Assembly (NCBI GenBank): GCA_964242415.1
Contig: CAXTAT010000016.1
Coordinates: forward strand, 52,726-116,725
DNA: 64,000 nucleotides
Source of the DNA: DASWOJ01 sp964242415
Lineage (GTDB): Bacteria > Pseudomonadota > Alphaproteobacteria > Acetobacterales > Acetobacteraceae
Direction of reading: 5' to 3'
Made by a program: the position numbers and the translations under genes. Shown piece by piece: positions 36,001-43,914 of this stretch. Every line of letters starts with the position of its first letter. The stretch's first letter is position 1. Below the pieces are notes generated by a model, which was not told the origin of the DNA, ran no database searches, and saw nothing but the letters and a program-made list of their open reading frames with translations.

Positions 36001-36715
36001 CGACGGCGCGTATGGCGCCAACGTCAACAGCCTCGTCGGCAACGGCGGCTGGGAGGATGAGGACGAACTCGGCGACGCCTACGTGGCCCGCAAGGGGTTC
36101 GCCTACGGCGTCACCGGCCGTCCGGTCCGCCAGGCCGCGCTGCTGACCCATGTGCTGAGCAAGGTGGACGTCACCTACCAAAACCTCGACAGCATCGAGC
36201 TGGGTGTCACCACGGTGGATCACTACTTCGACACGCTGGGCGGCATCAGCCGGGCCGTGCGCCAGGCCCGCGGCGGCGTCGCGGCGAGCGTGCTGATCGG
36301 CGACCAGACCCGCGGCGACGGCGCCGTGCGCTCCTTGCAGGAGCAGGTGAACCTGGAAACCCGCACCCGCACCCTGAACCCCAAGTGGTACGAGGGCCTG
36401 CTCAAGCACGGCTACGAGGGCGTGCGCGAGATCGAGGCGCACGTCACCAACACGCTCGGCTGGTCGGCGACGACCGGCGAGGTGTCGCCCTGGGTCTATC
36501 AGTCCCTGGCCGAGACCTATGTGCTCGACGCCGAGATGCGGGACCGGATCGCCGGGCTGAACCCGAAGGCGTCGTCAAAAATAGTAAACCGGCTGATCGA
36601 GGCGACGGACCGCAAGTACTGGTCCCCGGACGCTGCGACCCTGGATGCGCTGCGCCGCGCCGGGGAAGACTTGGAAGATCGCCTTGAGGGCGTCGAAGTG
36701 GAGTTGGCCGCATGA
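33077..36715 (+). CDS. bchH: magnesium chelatase subunit H
   Basis: 1212 residues from ATG 33077, which has AAGG six bases upstream and lies inside the end of bchB; ATG 33059 is less likely. It begins PVRVVIVTMDSHLSGAAARAE and contains the CobN-like core blocks TFGGRCGRAGTPTPCAGCDGSTC, FGTHGALEFMPGKQAGLS and NAYASNNPSEGMIAKRR-like NLYASNNPSEG. BchH binds protoporphyrin IX and, with BchI/BchD (not in the window), inserts Mg2+ using ATP. Full length for the family (about 1190-1240). The stop overlaps the bchL ATG by 4. Confidence 0.96.
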   Translation: MAVSAAPASRAAPVRVVIVTMDSHLSGAAARAEASLRHDIPGLHLSVHAADEWGSDPGKLAECHQAIATGDIVIATMMFMEDHIRAVQPALAARRPHCDAMVCCMSAGEVTKLTKLGRFDMSQEATGALAMLKRLRGKPGSDASKSSGAGQMRMLRRLPKLMRFIPGTAQDVRTYFLTLQYWLAGSEENLAGMVRMLVGKYSAGERRALAGKLAVAAPVEYPDVGLYHPRAPGRIVERLDDLPRGGLAGTVGLVLLRSYLISGNAAHYDGVIDAMEARGLRVVPAFASGLDARPAVERFFMNDGVTAVDAVVSLTGFSMVGGPAYNDSAAAETMLAKLDVPYVTAHPVEFQTLDQWQADPRGLLPVEATMMVALPELDGGMTPMTFGGRCGRAGTPTPCAGCDGSTCARNMVAHPERAAMLAARVAKLVALRRAARADRMVAAVLFNFPPNAGATGTAAYLAVFQSLHNTLTALRDAGYTVEVPATVEALQDAIQGGNSGRYGTDANVAAHVSVDDHVRRETWLPEIERSWGPAPGRVLTNGRSIFIMGARFGNVFVGLQPGFGYEGDPMRLLFETGFAPTHAFSAFYRYLAQDFGAHAVLHFGTHGALEFMPGKQAGLSAACWPDRLIGHLPNFNLYASNNPSEGMIAKRRANAVLISYLTPPVAHAGLYRGLLDLKASLDRWRTTDPAADADQAVQLTALVQAQAAAVNLADAEPAWTDATAEIARLGTALLELEYALIPNGLHVIGQPPSPAERTEMLDFAGVTEPVERARLEALLATDHELPAIIHALDGGFVRPAPGGDLLRTTAVLPTGRNLHGFDPFHLPSKFAVADGARQADRLLARHAQDGAGLPETVAMVLWGTDNLKSEGGPIAQALWLMGAAPRFDSYGRLCGARLLTLQELGRPRVDVVITLSGIFRDLLPLQTRLLAEAALLAAEADEAPEQNFVRKHALAFIAAHGGDMEQAALRVFGNADGAYGANVNSLVGNGGWEDEDELGDAYVARKGFAYGVTGRPVRQAALLTHVLSKVDVTYQNLDSIELGVTTVDHYFDTLGGISRAVRQARGGVAASVLIGDQTRGDGAVRSLQEQVNLETRTRTLNPKWYEGLLKHGYEGVREIEAHVTNTLGWSATTGEVSPWVYQSLAETYVLDAEMRDRIAGLNPKASSKIVNRLIEATDRKYWSPDAATLDALRRAGEDLEDRLEGVEVELAA

Positions 36716-37623
36716 CCGTTGCAACGATCCCCTACCCCGTAAAGAACAAGGTCTCATCGCGCGGCGACGGCGAGGGCAGCGTCCAGGTCGCCCTCGACCC
36801 GGCGCTGAAGATCGGCACCGCCAAGGTGTTCGCCGTCTATGGCAAGGGCGGCATCGGCAAGAGCACCACCAGCAGCAACCTGTCGGCGGCGTTCAGCAAG
36901 CTCGGCAAGCGCGTCCTGCAGATCGGCTGCGACCCCAAGCACGACAGCACCTTTACCCTGACGAAGCAGTTGCTACCCACGGTGATCGACGTTTTGGAGC
37001 AGGTGAACTTCCACTCGGAAGAACTCCGCGTCGAGGACTTCGTGTTCCCCGGCTACAACGGCGTCATGTGCGTCGAGGCCGGCGGTCCCCCCGCCGGCAC
37101 CGGCTGCGGCGGCTACGTCGTGGGCCAGACGGTGAAGCTGCTCAAGGAGCATCACCTGCTGGAAGAAACCGACGTGGTGATCTTCGACGTGCTGGGCGAC
37201 GTGGTGTGCGGCGGCTTCGCTAGCCCGTTGCAGCACGCCGACCGCGCGCTGATCGTGACGGCCAACGACTTTGACAGCATCTTCGCCATGAACCGCATCG
37301 TCGCCGCCATCCAGGCGAAGGCAAAGAACTACGACGTGCGGCTCGGCGGGGTGATCGTCAACCGCAGCGCCGCGACGGACCAGGTGGACCGCTACAACAA
37401 CGCAACGGGTTTGTCCTCGCTGGCGCACTTCCCGGACCTGGACGTGATCCGCCGCAGCCGGCTGAAGAAAAGCACGCTGTTCGAGATGGAGTCCTCCCCG
37501 GAGCTGGAGGCGGTGAAGGCGGAGTACATGCGTCTGGCCGCGCAGCTTTGGGTGGGCACGGAGCCGCTGACCGGCAGCCCGTTGCGCGACCGGGACATCT
37601 TCGACCTGCTGGGCTACGACTAG
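36712..37623 (+). CDS. bchL: light-independent protochlorophyllide reductase iron-sulfur ATPase BchL
   Basis: 303 residues, NifH-like. The P-loop is YGKGGIGKSTTS (43-54). The [4Fe-4S] ligands that bridge the dimer are Cys132 (GTGCGGYV) and Cys166 (DVVCGGFA), with the same 34-residue spacing as the Cys97/Cys131 pair of characterised BchL. About 35 residues precede the fold and correspond to the flexible N-terminal region of BchL. It passes electrons to BchNB with ATP hydrolysis. It ends in TAG, whose G is shared with the GTG start of bchM. Confidence 0.97.
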   Translation: MTVATIPYPVKNKVSSRGDGEGSVQVALDPALKIGTAKVFAVYGKGGIGKSTTSSNLSAAFSKLGKRVLQIGCDPKHDSTFTLTKQLLPTVIDVLEQVNFHSEELRVEDFVFPGYNGVMCVEAGGPPAGTGCGGYVVGQTVKLLKEHHLLEETDVVIFDVLGDVVCGGFASPLQHADRALIVTANDFDSIFAMNRIVAAIQAKAKNYDVRLGGVIVNRSAATDQVDRYNNATGLSSLAHFPDLDVIRRSRLKKSTLFEMESSPELEAVKAEYMRLAAQLWVGTEPLTGSPLRDRDIFDLLGYD

Positions 37624-38315
37624 TGCAGGGCGCCTCCTACCTCGCCCGCCGCGGGCAGCTTGAGGCGTACTTCGACCGCACCGCCGCAGTGGCCTGGGCG
37701 CGGCTGACCTCGGATGCGCCGGTCAGCGGCATCCGCGCCACGGTGCGGGCCGGGCGGGACCGGATGCGGGCGACGCTGCTGTCTTGGCTGCCGGACGGCC
37801 TGCACGGCAAGCGGGTGCTGGACGCCGGGTGCGGCACCGGGGCGCTGGCGGTGATCGCGGCGCAGCGCGGGGCGGAGGTGGTCGCCATCGACCTGTCGCC
37901 GACCCTGGTGGGCGTGGCGCGGGACCGGATGCCGGGGGGCCTGCAGATCGACTGGCGCAGCGGCGACATGACCGACCCGGCGCTGGGCCGCTTCGACTAC
38001 GTCGTCGGCATGGACAGCCTGATCCACTACCGCGCGCCCGACATGGCCCGCGTGGCGGCGCAACTGGCAGCGCTGGCGGACCGCGCGGTGCTGTTCACCT
38101 TCGCGCCGCGCACGCCGCTGCTGACGGTGATGCACTCCGCCGGGCTGCTGTTCCCCAGAGGCGACCGTGCGCCGGCCATCGAACCCGTCACGCACCGCAC
38201 CCTGACCCGCCTGCTGGCCGCTGATCCCGCCATGACCTGCTGGTGCCCGGCCCGCACGGAGCGGATCGCGGGCGGCTTCTACATCTCGCAAGCCCTGGAG
38301 CTGGTGCGCGCATGA
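37623..38315 (+). CDS. bchM: magnesium-protoporphyrin IX methyltransferase BchM
   Basis: 230 residues from GTG 37623, which overlaps the bchL stop by one base and gives the family start (SYLARRGQLEAYFDRTAAVAWARLT). The SAM motif I is VLDAGCGTGALAVIAAQRGAEVVAIDLS (about 65-92), and YVVGMDSLIHY follows. It methylates the ring-C propionate of Mg-protoporphyrin IX after BchH action. The C-terminal GGFYISQALEL is a family mark. The stop overlaps the lhaA ATG by 4 bases. Confidence 0.94.
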   Translation: MQGASYLARRGQLEAYFDRTAAVAWARLTSDAPVSGIRATVRAGRDRMRATLLSWLPDGLHGKRVLDAGCGTGALAVIAAQRGAEVVAIDLSPTLVGVARDRMPGGLQIDWRSGDMTDPALGRFDYVVGMDSLIHYRAPDMARVAAQLAALADRAVLFTFAPRTPLLTVMHSAGLLFPRGDRAPAIEPVTHRTLTRLLAADPAMTCWCPARTERIAGGFYISQALELVRA

Positions 38316-39745
38316 TCGCCAAGGCAAACCTCCGGATGCAGGAAATGTGGCGCACCATCGGCACGGGGTTCCTGCCGTTCGCCGATGCCGCCTCCGACAC
38401 GCTGCCGATGGCCCGGCTGCTGCGGCTGTCCCTGTTCCAGGTGACGGTGGGGATGGCGGTGGTGCTGCTGATCGGCACCCTGAACCGCGTGATGATCGTG
38501 GAATTGGGCGTGCCGGCCTGGCTGGTGGCGGTAATGATCTCGCTGCCGCTGGTATTCGCACCGCTGCGGGCCGTGGTGGGGTTCAAGTCGGACACCCACC
38601 GCTCCGTGCTGGGCTGGCGCCGGGTGCCGTACTTGTGGATGGGCACCATGACGCAGTTCGGCGGGCTGTCGATCATGCCGTTCGCGCTGATCCTGCTGTC
38701 CGGCGACAGCCAGGCCGCGCCGTGGTTCGGCCAGGCGGCGGCGGCGCTGGCGTTCCTGCTGGTGGGCGCCGGGCTGCACACGACGCAGACGGTCGGGCTG
38801 GCGCTGGCCACCGACCTGTCGCCGCCCGAGGCGCACCCAACGGTCGTGGCGCTGCTGTGCATGATGCTGCTGCTGGGCATGGTGTGCAGCGCGCTGCTGT
38901 TCGGCGCCGTGCTGGCCGACTTCAGCGAGCTGCGGCTGATCCAGGTGATCCAGGGATCGGCCGTCGCCACCATGGCGCTGAACGCCATCGCCTTGTGGAA
39001 GCAGGAGCCGCGCAACCCCTCCGCCACCCGCGGGGACCGTGCGACGCCGACGTTCAGCCAGACCTGGCGCAGCTTCAACCGCGGCGCGCAGGCCCGGCGG
39101 CGGCTGGTGGCGCTGGGCCTCGGCACCGTCGCGTTCTCCATGCAGGACATCCTGCTGGAGCCGTACGGCGGCCAGGTGCTGCACCTGCCGGTCGGCACCA
39201 CGACGGCGATGACGGCGGTGCTGGCGGTGGGCGGGCTGTTCGGCTTTGCCCTGGCGGCGCGGCTGCTGGGGCGCGGGGCGGACCCGTACCGGCTGGCCGG
39301 CACCGGGGCGCTGGCCGGGCTGGGCGCGTTCACCTGCGTCATCTTCGCCGCCCCGTTCGAAAGCCTGCCGTTGTTCGCGTCGGGCACGCTGGGGATCGGC
39401 TTCGGAGCCGGGCTGTTCGCCCACTGCACGCTGACGGCGGCGATGGCGGCGGCGGAGCGCGGGCATGTCGGCCTGACGCTCGGCATCTGGGGCGCGGTGC
39501 AGGCCACCGCGGCCGGCACCGCCGTGGCGTCCGGCGGGTTGCTGCGTGACGGCGTGGCGGCGCTGGCCGGGCGCGGCGCGCTGGGGTCCGTGCTGGTAAG
39601 CCCCGCCACCGGCTACATCGCCGTCTACCTGGTCGAGGTCGCGCTGCTGTTCGTGACCTTGGCCGCCGTCGGGCCACTGGTGCGGAGGGCCGGGCGCACC
39701 CTGCCCGGCGCCCCGTTCGGCCTTCTCTCTGAACCCACGCTCTAA
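38312..39745 (+). CDS. lhaA: LhaA/PucC-family light-harvesting 1 assembly protein
   Basis: 477 residues with 12 membrane helices. An N-terminal segment (MWRTIGTGFLPFADAASDTLPMARLLRLSLFQVTVGMAVVLLIGTLNRVMIVELGVP) and GFKSDTHRSVLGWRRVPYLWMGT define LhaA. Its position between bchM and puhA is the conserved alphaproteobacterial order. LhaA is needed for assembly of LH1 around the reaction centre, probably by handing over bacteriochlorophyll. It is about 12 bases upstream of puhA and is a paralogue of the carrier at 24697-26049. Confidence 0.93.
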   Translation: MIAKANLRMQEMWRTIGTGFLPFADAASDTLPMARLLRLSLFQVTVGMAVVLLIGTLNRVMIVELGVPAWLVAVMISLPLVFAPLRAVVGFKSDTHRSVLGWRRVPYLWMGTMTQFGGLSIMPFALILLSGDSQAAPWFGQAAAALAFLLVGAGLHTTQTVGLALATDLSPPEAHPTVVALLCMMLLLGMVCSALLFGAVLADFSELRLIQVIQGSAVATMALNAIALWKQEPRNPSATRGDRATPTFSQTWRSFNRGAQARRRLVALGLGTVAFSMQDILLEPYGGQVLHLPVGTTTAMTAVLAVGGLFGFALAARLLGRGADPYRLAGTGALAGLGAFTCVIFAAPFESLPLFASGTLGIGFGAGLFAHCTLTAAMAAAERGHVGLTLGIWGAVQATAAGTAVASGGLLRDGVAALAGRGALGSVLVSPATGYIAVYLVEVALLFVTLAAVGPLVRRAGRTLPGAPFGLLSEPTL

Positions 39746-39757
39746 CGAGGTCCCACC

Positions 39758-40528
39758 ATGCAAACCGGTGCCCTGACCCAATACATCGACGTCGCCCAGG
39801 TCGTGCTCTACGTGTTCTGGGCGTTCTTTGCCGGGCTGATTTTCTACCTGGTGCGGGAGAACAAGCGGGAGGGTTACCCGCTGGTCACCGAGCGGCGGGG
39901 TGAGACGCTGGAGGGCTATCCCTCCATCCCGAAGCCCAAGGCGTTCATCATGCACGACGGCCACGCCTTCCTGGCGCCGCGGGATGAGGGGGTGGACCGG
40001 GTCGCCGGCCGCGCGACCGCCAAGTGGGCCGGCGCGCCGCTGGTGCCGACCGGCAACCCGCTGGTCGATGGCGTCGGCCCCGCCGCCTGGGCGCAGCACC
40101 GCGCCGACGTGCCGGACGTGACGTTCGACGACTCGCTGCCGAAGATCGTGCCGCTGCGGACCATCCCGATGTTCTTCCTGGCCGACGAGGACCCGAACCC
40201 GATCGGCATGACGGTGTTCGGCTGCGACGGCAGGCTGGCCGGCACGGTGGTGGATTGCTGGATCGACCGGTCGGAGGTCGTGGTGCGCTACTTCGAGGTC
40301 GAGCTGGCCGATGGCGGCGGCCATGTCCTGCTGCCGCAGCACTACGCCCGCATCAACAGCAAGCGCCGGCAAATCAAGGTGGGCGCCATCACCGCGGCGC
40401 AGTTCAAGGACGTGCCAAGCCTGAAGAACGCGGAGACCGTGACGATCCTGGAGGAGGAGAAGCTGGTCTCCTACTTCGGCGGCGGCTTCCTGTACGCAAC
40501 ACCCAGCCGTTCGGAGCCATTCGTATGA
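39758..40528 (+). CDS. puhA: photosynthetic reaction centre H subunit
   Basis: 256 residues. A single N-terminal membrane helix (about 13-33, AQVVLYVFWAFFAGLIFYLV) is followed by RENKREGYPL, the classical H-subunit sequence, and a cytoplasmic PRC-barrel domain (about 130-240) with IPMFFLADEDPNPIGMTVFG and YFEVELADGGGHVLLP. It caps the L/M core on the cytoplasmic side and guides protons to the QB site. An AACGAGGTCC ribosome-binding sequence precedes ATG 39758. The stop overlaps puhB by 4 bases. Confidence 0.97.
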   Translation: MQTGALTQYIDVAQVVLYVFWAFFAGLIFYLVRENKREGYPLVTERRGETLEGYPSIPKPKAFIMHDGHAFLAPRDEGVDRVAGRATAKWAGAPLVPTGNPLVDGVGPAAWAQHRADVPDVTFDDSLPKIVPLRTIPMFFLADEDPNPIGMTVFGCDGRLAGTVVDCWIDRSEVVVRYFEVELADGGGHVLLPQHYARINSKRRQIKVGAITAAQFKDVPSLKNAETVTILEEEKLVSYFGGGFLYATPSRSEPFV

Positions 40529-41226
40529 GCACCATGAAGGTCAAGGTCCGCCGCCACGAGCGCCCGACCGCTTTCCGCGGCGAGGCCCCGCAGGGCTTGC
40601 CGTGCCGGCTACCCGAGGGCGAGCGCCTGCTGTGGCAGGGGGTGCCGGACTGGCGCGCCATGGCGCTGCGGGTGTTCCACGTGCGCGGCCTGGCGCTGTA
40701 CTTCAGCGCCATCTTCGCCGCCTGCGCCGTGACCGGGCTGGTGGACGGGGTGCCTGCGGCCGAGCTGGCACTGAGCCTGTGCAAGGTGGCCGGGGCAGGG
40801 ATGGTGCCGATCCTGGTGCTGGGGCTGTACTCCTGGGGCGTGGGCCGCAGTACGGTTTACAGCATCACCAACAAGCGGGTGTGCCTGCAGTTGGGCCTGG
40901 TGCTGCCGATGACCATCAACCTGCCCTTTGCCCGGGTGGAATCTGCGGGGCTGCGGGCTGGCAAGGACGGAATCGGTGATATCTGTCTTTCGCTGCATGC
41001 CGGCGACCGGCTAGCCTACCTCATGCTGTGGCCGCACGCGCGGCCGTGGCGGATGGCGCGGGCCGAGCCGATGCTGCGTGCTGTGCCGGATGCTGGCCAT
41101 GCCGCGCAGATCCTGGCGCGGGCGTTGGCGGCGTCGGCCAACCTGTCCGTGCCTGCCCAGGTTTTTGGGGCGTCGGAGCAGGACGAAACGAGCGGCGTCG
41201 GCGCCCACGCGCCAGTCGCCGCCTAG
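40525..41226 (+). CDS. puhB: photosynthetic complex assembly protein PuhB
   Basis: 233 residues. It begins with a soluble stretch (LPEGERLLWQGVPDWRAMALRVFHVRGLALYF, about 27-58) followed by two or three membrane helices (about 55-115) and a PH-like C-terminal part (STVYSITNKRVCLQLGLVLPMTINLPFARVESAGLR). PuhB is a bacterial-PH/YdbS-like protein needed for reaction-centre assembly in Rhodobacter. It is in the conserved puhABC order, with 13 bases before the puhC start. Confidence 0.93.
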   Translation: MSTMKVKVRRHERPTAFRGEAPQGLPCRLPEGERLLWQGVPDWRAMALRVFHVRGLALYFSAIFAACAVTGLVDGVPAAELALSLCKVAGAGMVPILVLGLYSWGVGRSTVYSITNKRVCLQLGLVLPMTINLPFARVESAGLRAGKDGIGDICLSLHAGDRLAYLMLWPHARPWRMARAEPMLRAVPDAGHAAQILARALAASANLSVPAQVFGASEQDETSGVGAHAPVAA

Positions 41227-41239
41227 GGGAGGATACGCC

Positions 41240-41698
41240 GTGCCGAACGACCTTTTGAGCCGCCTGCCGAAATACGCGATCTTCGCCGTGGTCGGGCTTG
41301 GCCTGGCCGGCGCGGTGGCCGGTCGGGTCGTCGGCATCAGCCCGGCGCAGGAAACCGGGTCGGTCATCGCCGCCCGCGACCTGCTGTTCGCCGACCGGTC
41401 CGATGGCGCGGTGGTCATCACCGACGCCGGCACCGGTCAGCAGGTGGACGTGCTGACGGGGGAACAGGGCTTCATCCGTGCCACCCTGCGCGGCCTGGCC
41501 CGCACCCGGCGCATGAACGGCGTCGGCGCCGAGCCGCCGTTCCGCCTGTCCGCCTGGAGCGACGGCCACCTGACGCTGGACGATACCAGCAACGGCCGGC
41601 GGCTTGAGCTGCTGGCCTATGGCAACACCAACGCCGCCGCGTTCGGCCGCCTGCTCGGCCCGGTCCGCCAGTCTGTCGCCACCCGGGCGCCGCTGTGA
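41240..41698 (+). CDS. puhC: photosynthetic complex assembly protein PuhC
   Basis: 152 residues from GTG 41240, with GGGGAGGA seven bases upstream. A single N-terminal membrane helix (about 12-32) is followed by a periplasmic domain with RDLLFADRSDGAVVITDAGTG and GEQGFIRATLRGLARTRR, typical of PuhC. It supports LH1/reaction-centre reorganisation during complex assembly. The stop overlaps the GTG start of the next small gene by 4 bases. Confidence 0.92.
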   Translation: MPNDLLSRLPKYAIFAVVGLGLAGAVAGRVVGISPAQETGSVIAARDLLFADRSDGAVVITDAGTGQQVDVLTGEQGFIRATLRGLARTRRMNGVGAEPPFRLSAWSDGHLTLDDTSNGRRLELLAYGNTNAAAFGRLLGPVRQSVATRAPL

Positions 41699-41991
41699 GC
41701 TGGCTGCTGGGCGGCGAGACCGTCGAGGTGTTGGCCGACGTGGACGTGGAGCAGACGCCCTACAGCTTCCACGCCCACGCCGTGCCGGACGGCATCGATA
41801 TCCGGCCGGGAGACAGCGTGGTGGTGCACGGCGCCCCGGCCGACGTGGGCTTCGGCGAGCACCGCACCATGCGCTGCCGGGCCACCGTGACCCGTGGCGG
41901 CGCACTGGCGCGGTGGTGGACGGGGGTTGCCGCCATGTTCGAACTGACGGAGCTTTACGAGGTCGGCTTCCTGCCGAAGGAGACACCCTGA
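41695..41991 (+). CDS. small conserved puh-operon protein, function unknown
   Basis: 98 residues, GTG start overlapping the puhC stop (GTGA) and stop overlapping the acsF ATG (TGATG), so it is fully embedded in the operon. There is no membrane helix or signal peptide. The visible pattern is beta-rich: FHAHAVPDGIDIRPGDSVVVHGAP and GEHRTMRCRATVTRGGALARWW. A gene of this size at this place between puhC and acsF is common in phototrophic proteobacteria and remains uncharacterised. I do not assign a function; an assembly or AcsF-associated role is only suggested by position. Confidence 0.75.
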   Translation: MSWLLGGETVEVLADVDVEQTPYSFHAHAVPDGIDIRPGDSVVVHGAPADVGFGEHRTMRCRATVTRGGALARWWTGVAAMFELTELYEVGFLPKETP

Positions 41992-43082
41992 TGTCCTCAA
42001 CGCTCGACACCCCCGCCTCCAGCAATCCGGCCACCTCCAAGCAGATGAACGAGGGTACGCGCATGGCGCAGGAGGACACCGTCCTCAGCCCGCGCTTCTA
42101 CACCACCGATTTCGCCGCCATGGAGCGCATCGACGTGTCGCGCGTCCGCACCGAGTGGGACGCGCTGATCGCCGAGCTGCGGCTGGACGTGAACAAGGGC
42201 CACTTCATCCGCGACGAGCGGTTCGACATCGACCTGTCCACCATGGAGCCGGCGCTGCGCCAGGAATTCCTGGACTTCCTCGTCAGCTCCGTCACCGCCG
42301 AGTTCAGCGGCTGCGTGCTGTATGCCGAGATCAAGAAGCGCATCAAGCACGGCGACGTGCACGAGCTGTTCAACCTGATGACGCGCGATGAGGCGCGGCA
42401 CGCCGGGTTCATAAACGACAGCCTGAAGGATTTTGGCGTCGGGGTGGACCTGTCGTTCCTGACCAAGGTGAAGAAGTACACTTACTTCCGCCCCAAGTTC
42501 GTCTTCTACGCGACCTACCTGTCGGAGAAGATCGGCTACGCCCGCTACATCACCATCTTCCGCCACCTGGAGCGCCACCCGGAGCGGATGTTCCATCCGA
42601 TCTTCGCCTGGTTCGAGGAGTGGTGCGGCGACGAGTTCCGCCACGGCGAGGCGTTCGCCCTGCTGATGCGGGCCGACCCAAAGGTCCTCTCCGGCGTGAA
42701 CAAGCTGTGGATCAGGTTCTTCCTGCTGGCGGTGTTCGCGACGATGTACGTGCGCGACCATGCCCGCCCGGTGTTCCATGCGGCGCTGGGCGTCGATCCC
42801 ACGGAGTACGACTTCAAGGTGTTCCGCATCACCACCGAGATTACCCGGCAGGTGTTCCCGGTGTCGCTGGACCTGGACAACCCGGTGTTCGCCCGCGGGT
42901 TCGAGCGGCTGCGGCGCATCACCGTCGCCAAGGCGGCAGCGCGGCGTCAGGGCGGCATCATCGGCAAGGTGCGGAACATCGGGCTGACGGCTGCGGCTGG
43001 CGCGGCGTTCCTGCGGATGTACGTGGCCCCGGTGAAGGACAACGCGATGCCGGAGACCGTCCGCCTGCAGCCGGCGTGGTAG
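41991..43082 (+). CDS. acsF: aerobic Mg-protoporphyrin IX monomethyl ester cyclase AcsF
   Basis: 363 residues, a soluble di-iron oxygenase. Metal-ligand motifs are Glu113 (LYAEIKKR), DEARHAGF (Glu134, His137) and EEWCGDEFRHGEAF (second ExxH, His218). KYTYFRPKFVFYATYLSEKIGYARYITIFRHLERHPE is characteristic. With O2 it forms the isocyclic E ring of protochlorophyllide. The anaerobic radical-SAM enzyme BchE is not encoded in this window. Four bases separate it from puhE; an ATG at 41991 overlaps the previous stop by one base. Confidence 0.96.
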   Translation: MSSTLDTPASSNPATSKQMNEGTRMAQEDTVLSPRFYTTDFAAMERIDVSRVRTEWDALIAELRLDVNKGHFIRDERFDIDLSTMEPALRQEFLDFLVSSVTAEFSGCVLYAEIKKRIKHGDVHELFNLMTRDEARHAGFINDSLKDFGVGVDLSFLTKVKKYTYFRPKFVFYATYLSEKIGYARYITIFRHLERHPERMFHPIFAWFEEWCGDEFRHGEAFALLMRADPKVLSGVNKLWIRFFLLAVFATMYVRDHARPVFHAALGVDPTEYDFKVFRITTEITRQVFPVSLDLDNPVFARGFERLRRITVAKAAARRQGGIIGKVRNIGLTAAAGAAFLRMYVAPVKDNAMPETVRLQPAW

Positions 43083-43086
43083 CGCC

Positions 43087-43899
43087 GTGGCGACCGGCTG
43101 GCCCGTCCTGTATGCGCTGTTCGTGTGGTGGTTCAGCACGGGGCTGATCATCTGGCTGGACACGCTGCCGCCACGCACGTTCCGGTTCAGCATGGCGGGC
43201 GGGACAGTGCTGTTCCTGATCGCGTTGCAGCAGCTTTGCGTGGGCAGCGCGGACGCCTCGGTGCACGGGGCCTATGCCGCCTTCACCTGGGCTGTGCTGG
43301 CGTGGGGCTGGCACGAGATGGCGTTCTTCATGGGCTACGTCACGGGGCCGCGCCGCACCGCGTGCCCGGCGGGCTGCCGCGGCTGGGCGCATTTCGGCCA
43401 TGCCGTGCAGGCGTGCATCTGGCACGAGCTGGCGATCCTGGCGACAGCCGCGGTGATCGTCGCCGCAAGCTGGGGCGCGCCGAACCAGGTGGGCACCTGG
43501 ACCTTCATGGTGCTGTGGGCAGGGCGCACATCGGCAAAGCTGAACTTCTTCCTCGGCGTGCGGAACCTCGGCGAGGAGTTCCTGCCGGCGCAGATCGCCT
43601 ACCTGAAAAGCTTCTTCCGCCGCCGGGCGATGAACCCGCTGATGCCGGTGTCGGTGGCGGCGGGCCTGGCGTGGCTGGCGGCGCTGGCATGGGGCCACGG
43701 CGGCATGGCACCGGGCGCCGGCCTGACGTTCGTGGCGACGATGCTCACGCTGGCGGTCGTCGAGCATGTGGTGCTCGTGCTGCCGCTGCCGTTTGCAAAG
43801 CTGTGGGGCTGGGCGGTGCAGGGCGGCGGGACCGCCTGCAATGATCCCACGCATGCCCATATAGAGACCGAGCCGGCGCGGGTCGCCGGTGCTACCTAG
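43087..43899 (+). CDS. puhE: photosynthetic complex assembly protein PuhE (DUF3623)
   Basis: 270 residues from GTG 43087. Seven or so membrane helices. Family marks are WWFSTGLIIWLDTLPPRTFRFSM at the start, GWHEMAFFMGYVTGPRRTACP and HAVQACIWHELAILATA in the middle, and KLNFFLGVRNLGEEFLP. In Rhodobacter PuhE limits bacteriochlorophyll production, apparently by modulating synthesis. It ends 15 bases before hemA. The last 30 residues are divergent from family members. Confidence 0.92.
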   Translation: MATGWPVLYALFVWWFSTGLIIWLDTLPPRTFRFSMAGGTVLFLIALQQLCVGSADASVHGAYAAFTWAVLAWGWHEMAFFMGYVTGPRRTACPAGCRGWAHFGHAVQACIWHELAILATAAVIVAASWGAPNQVGTWTFMVLWAGRTSAKLNFFLGVRNLGEEFLPAQIAYLKSFFRRRAMNPLMPVSVAAGLAWLAALAWGHGGMAPGAGLTFVATMLTLAVVEHVVLVLPLPFAKLWGWAVQGGGTACNDPTHAHIETEPARVAGAT

Positions 43900-43914
43900 C
43901 CTGGGACATGCGCC

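Noticed and set aside
38279..40372. 697-codon minus-strand open frame across lhaA and puhA
   Set aside because: It spans two confidently assigned plus-strand genes and their junction and has no family similarity.
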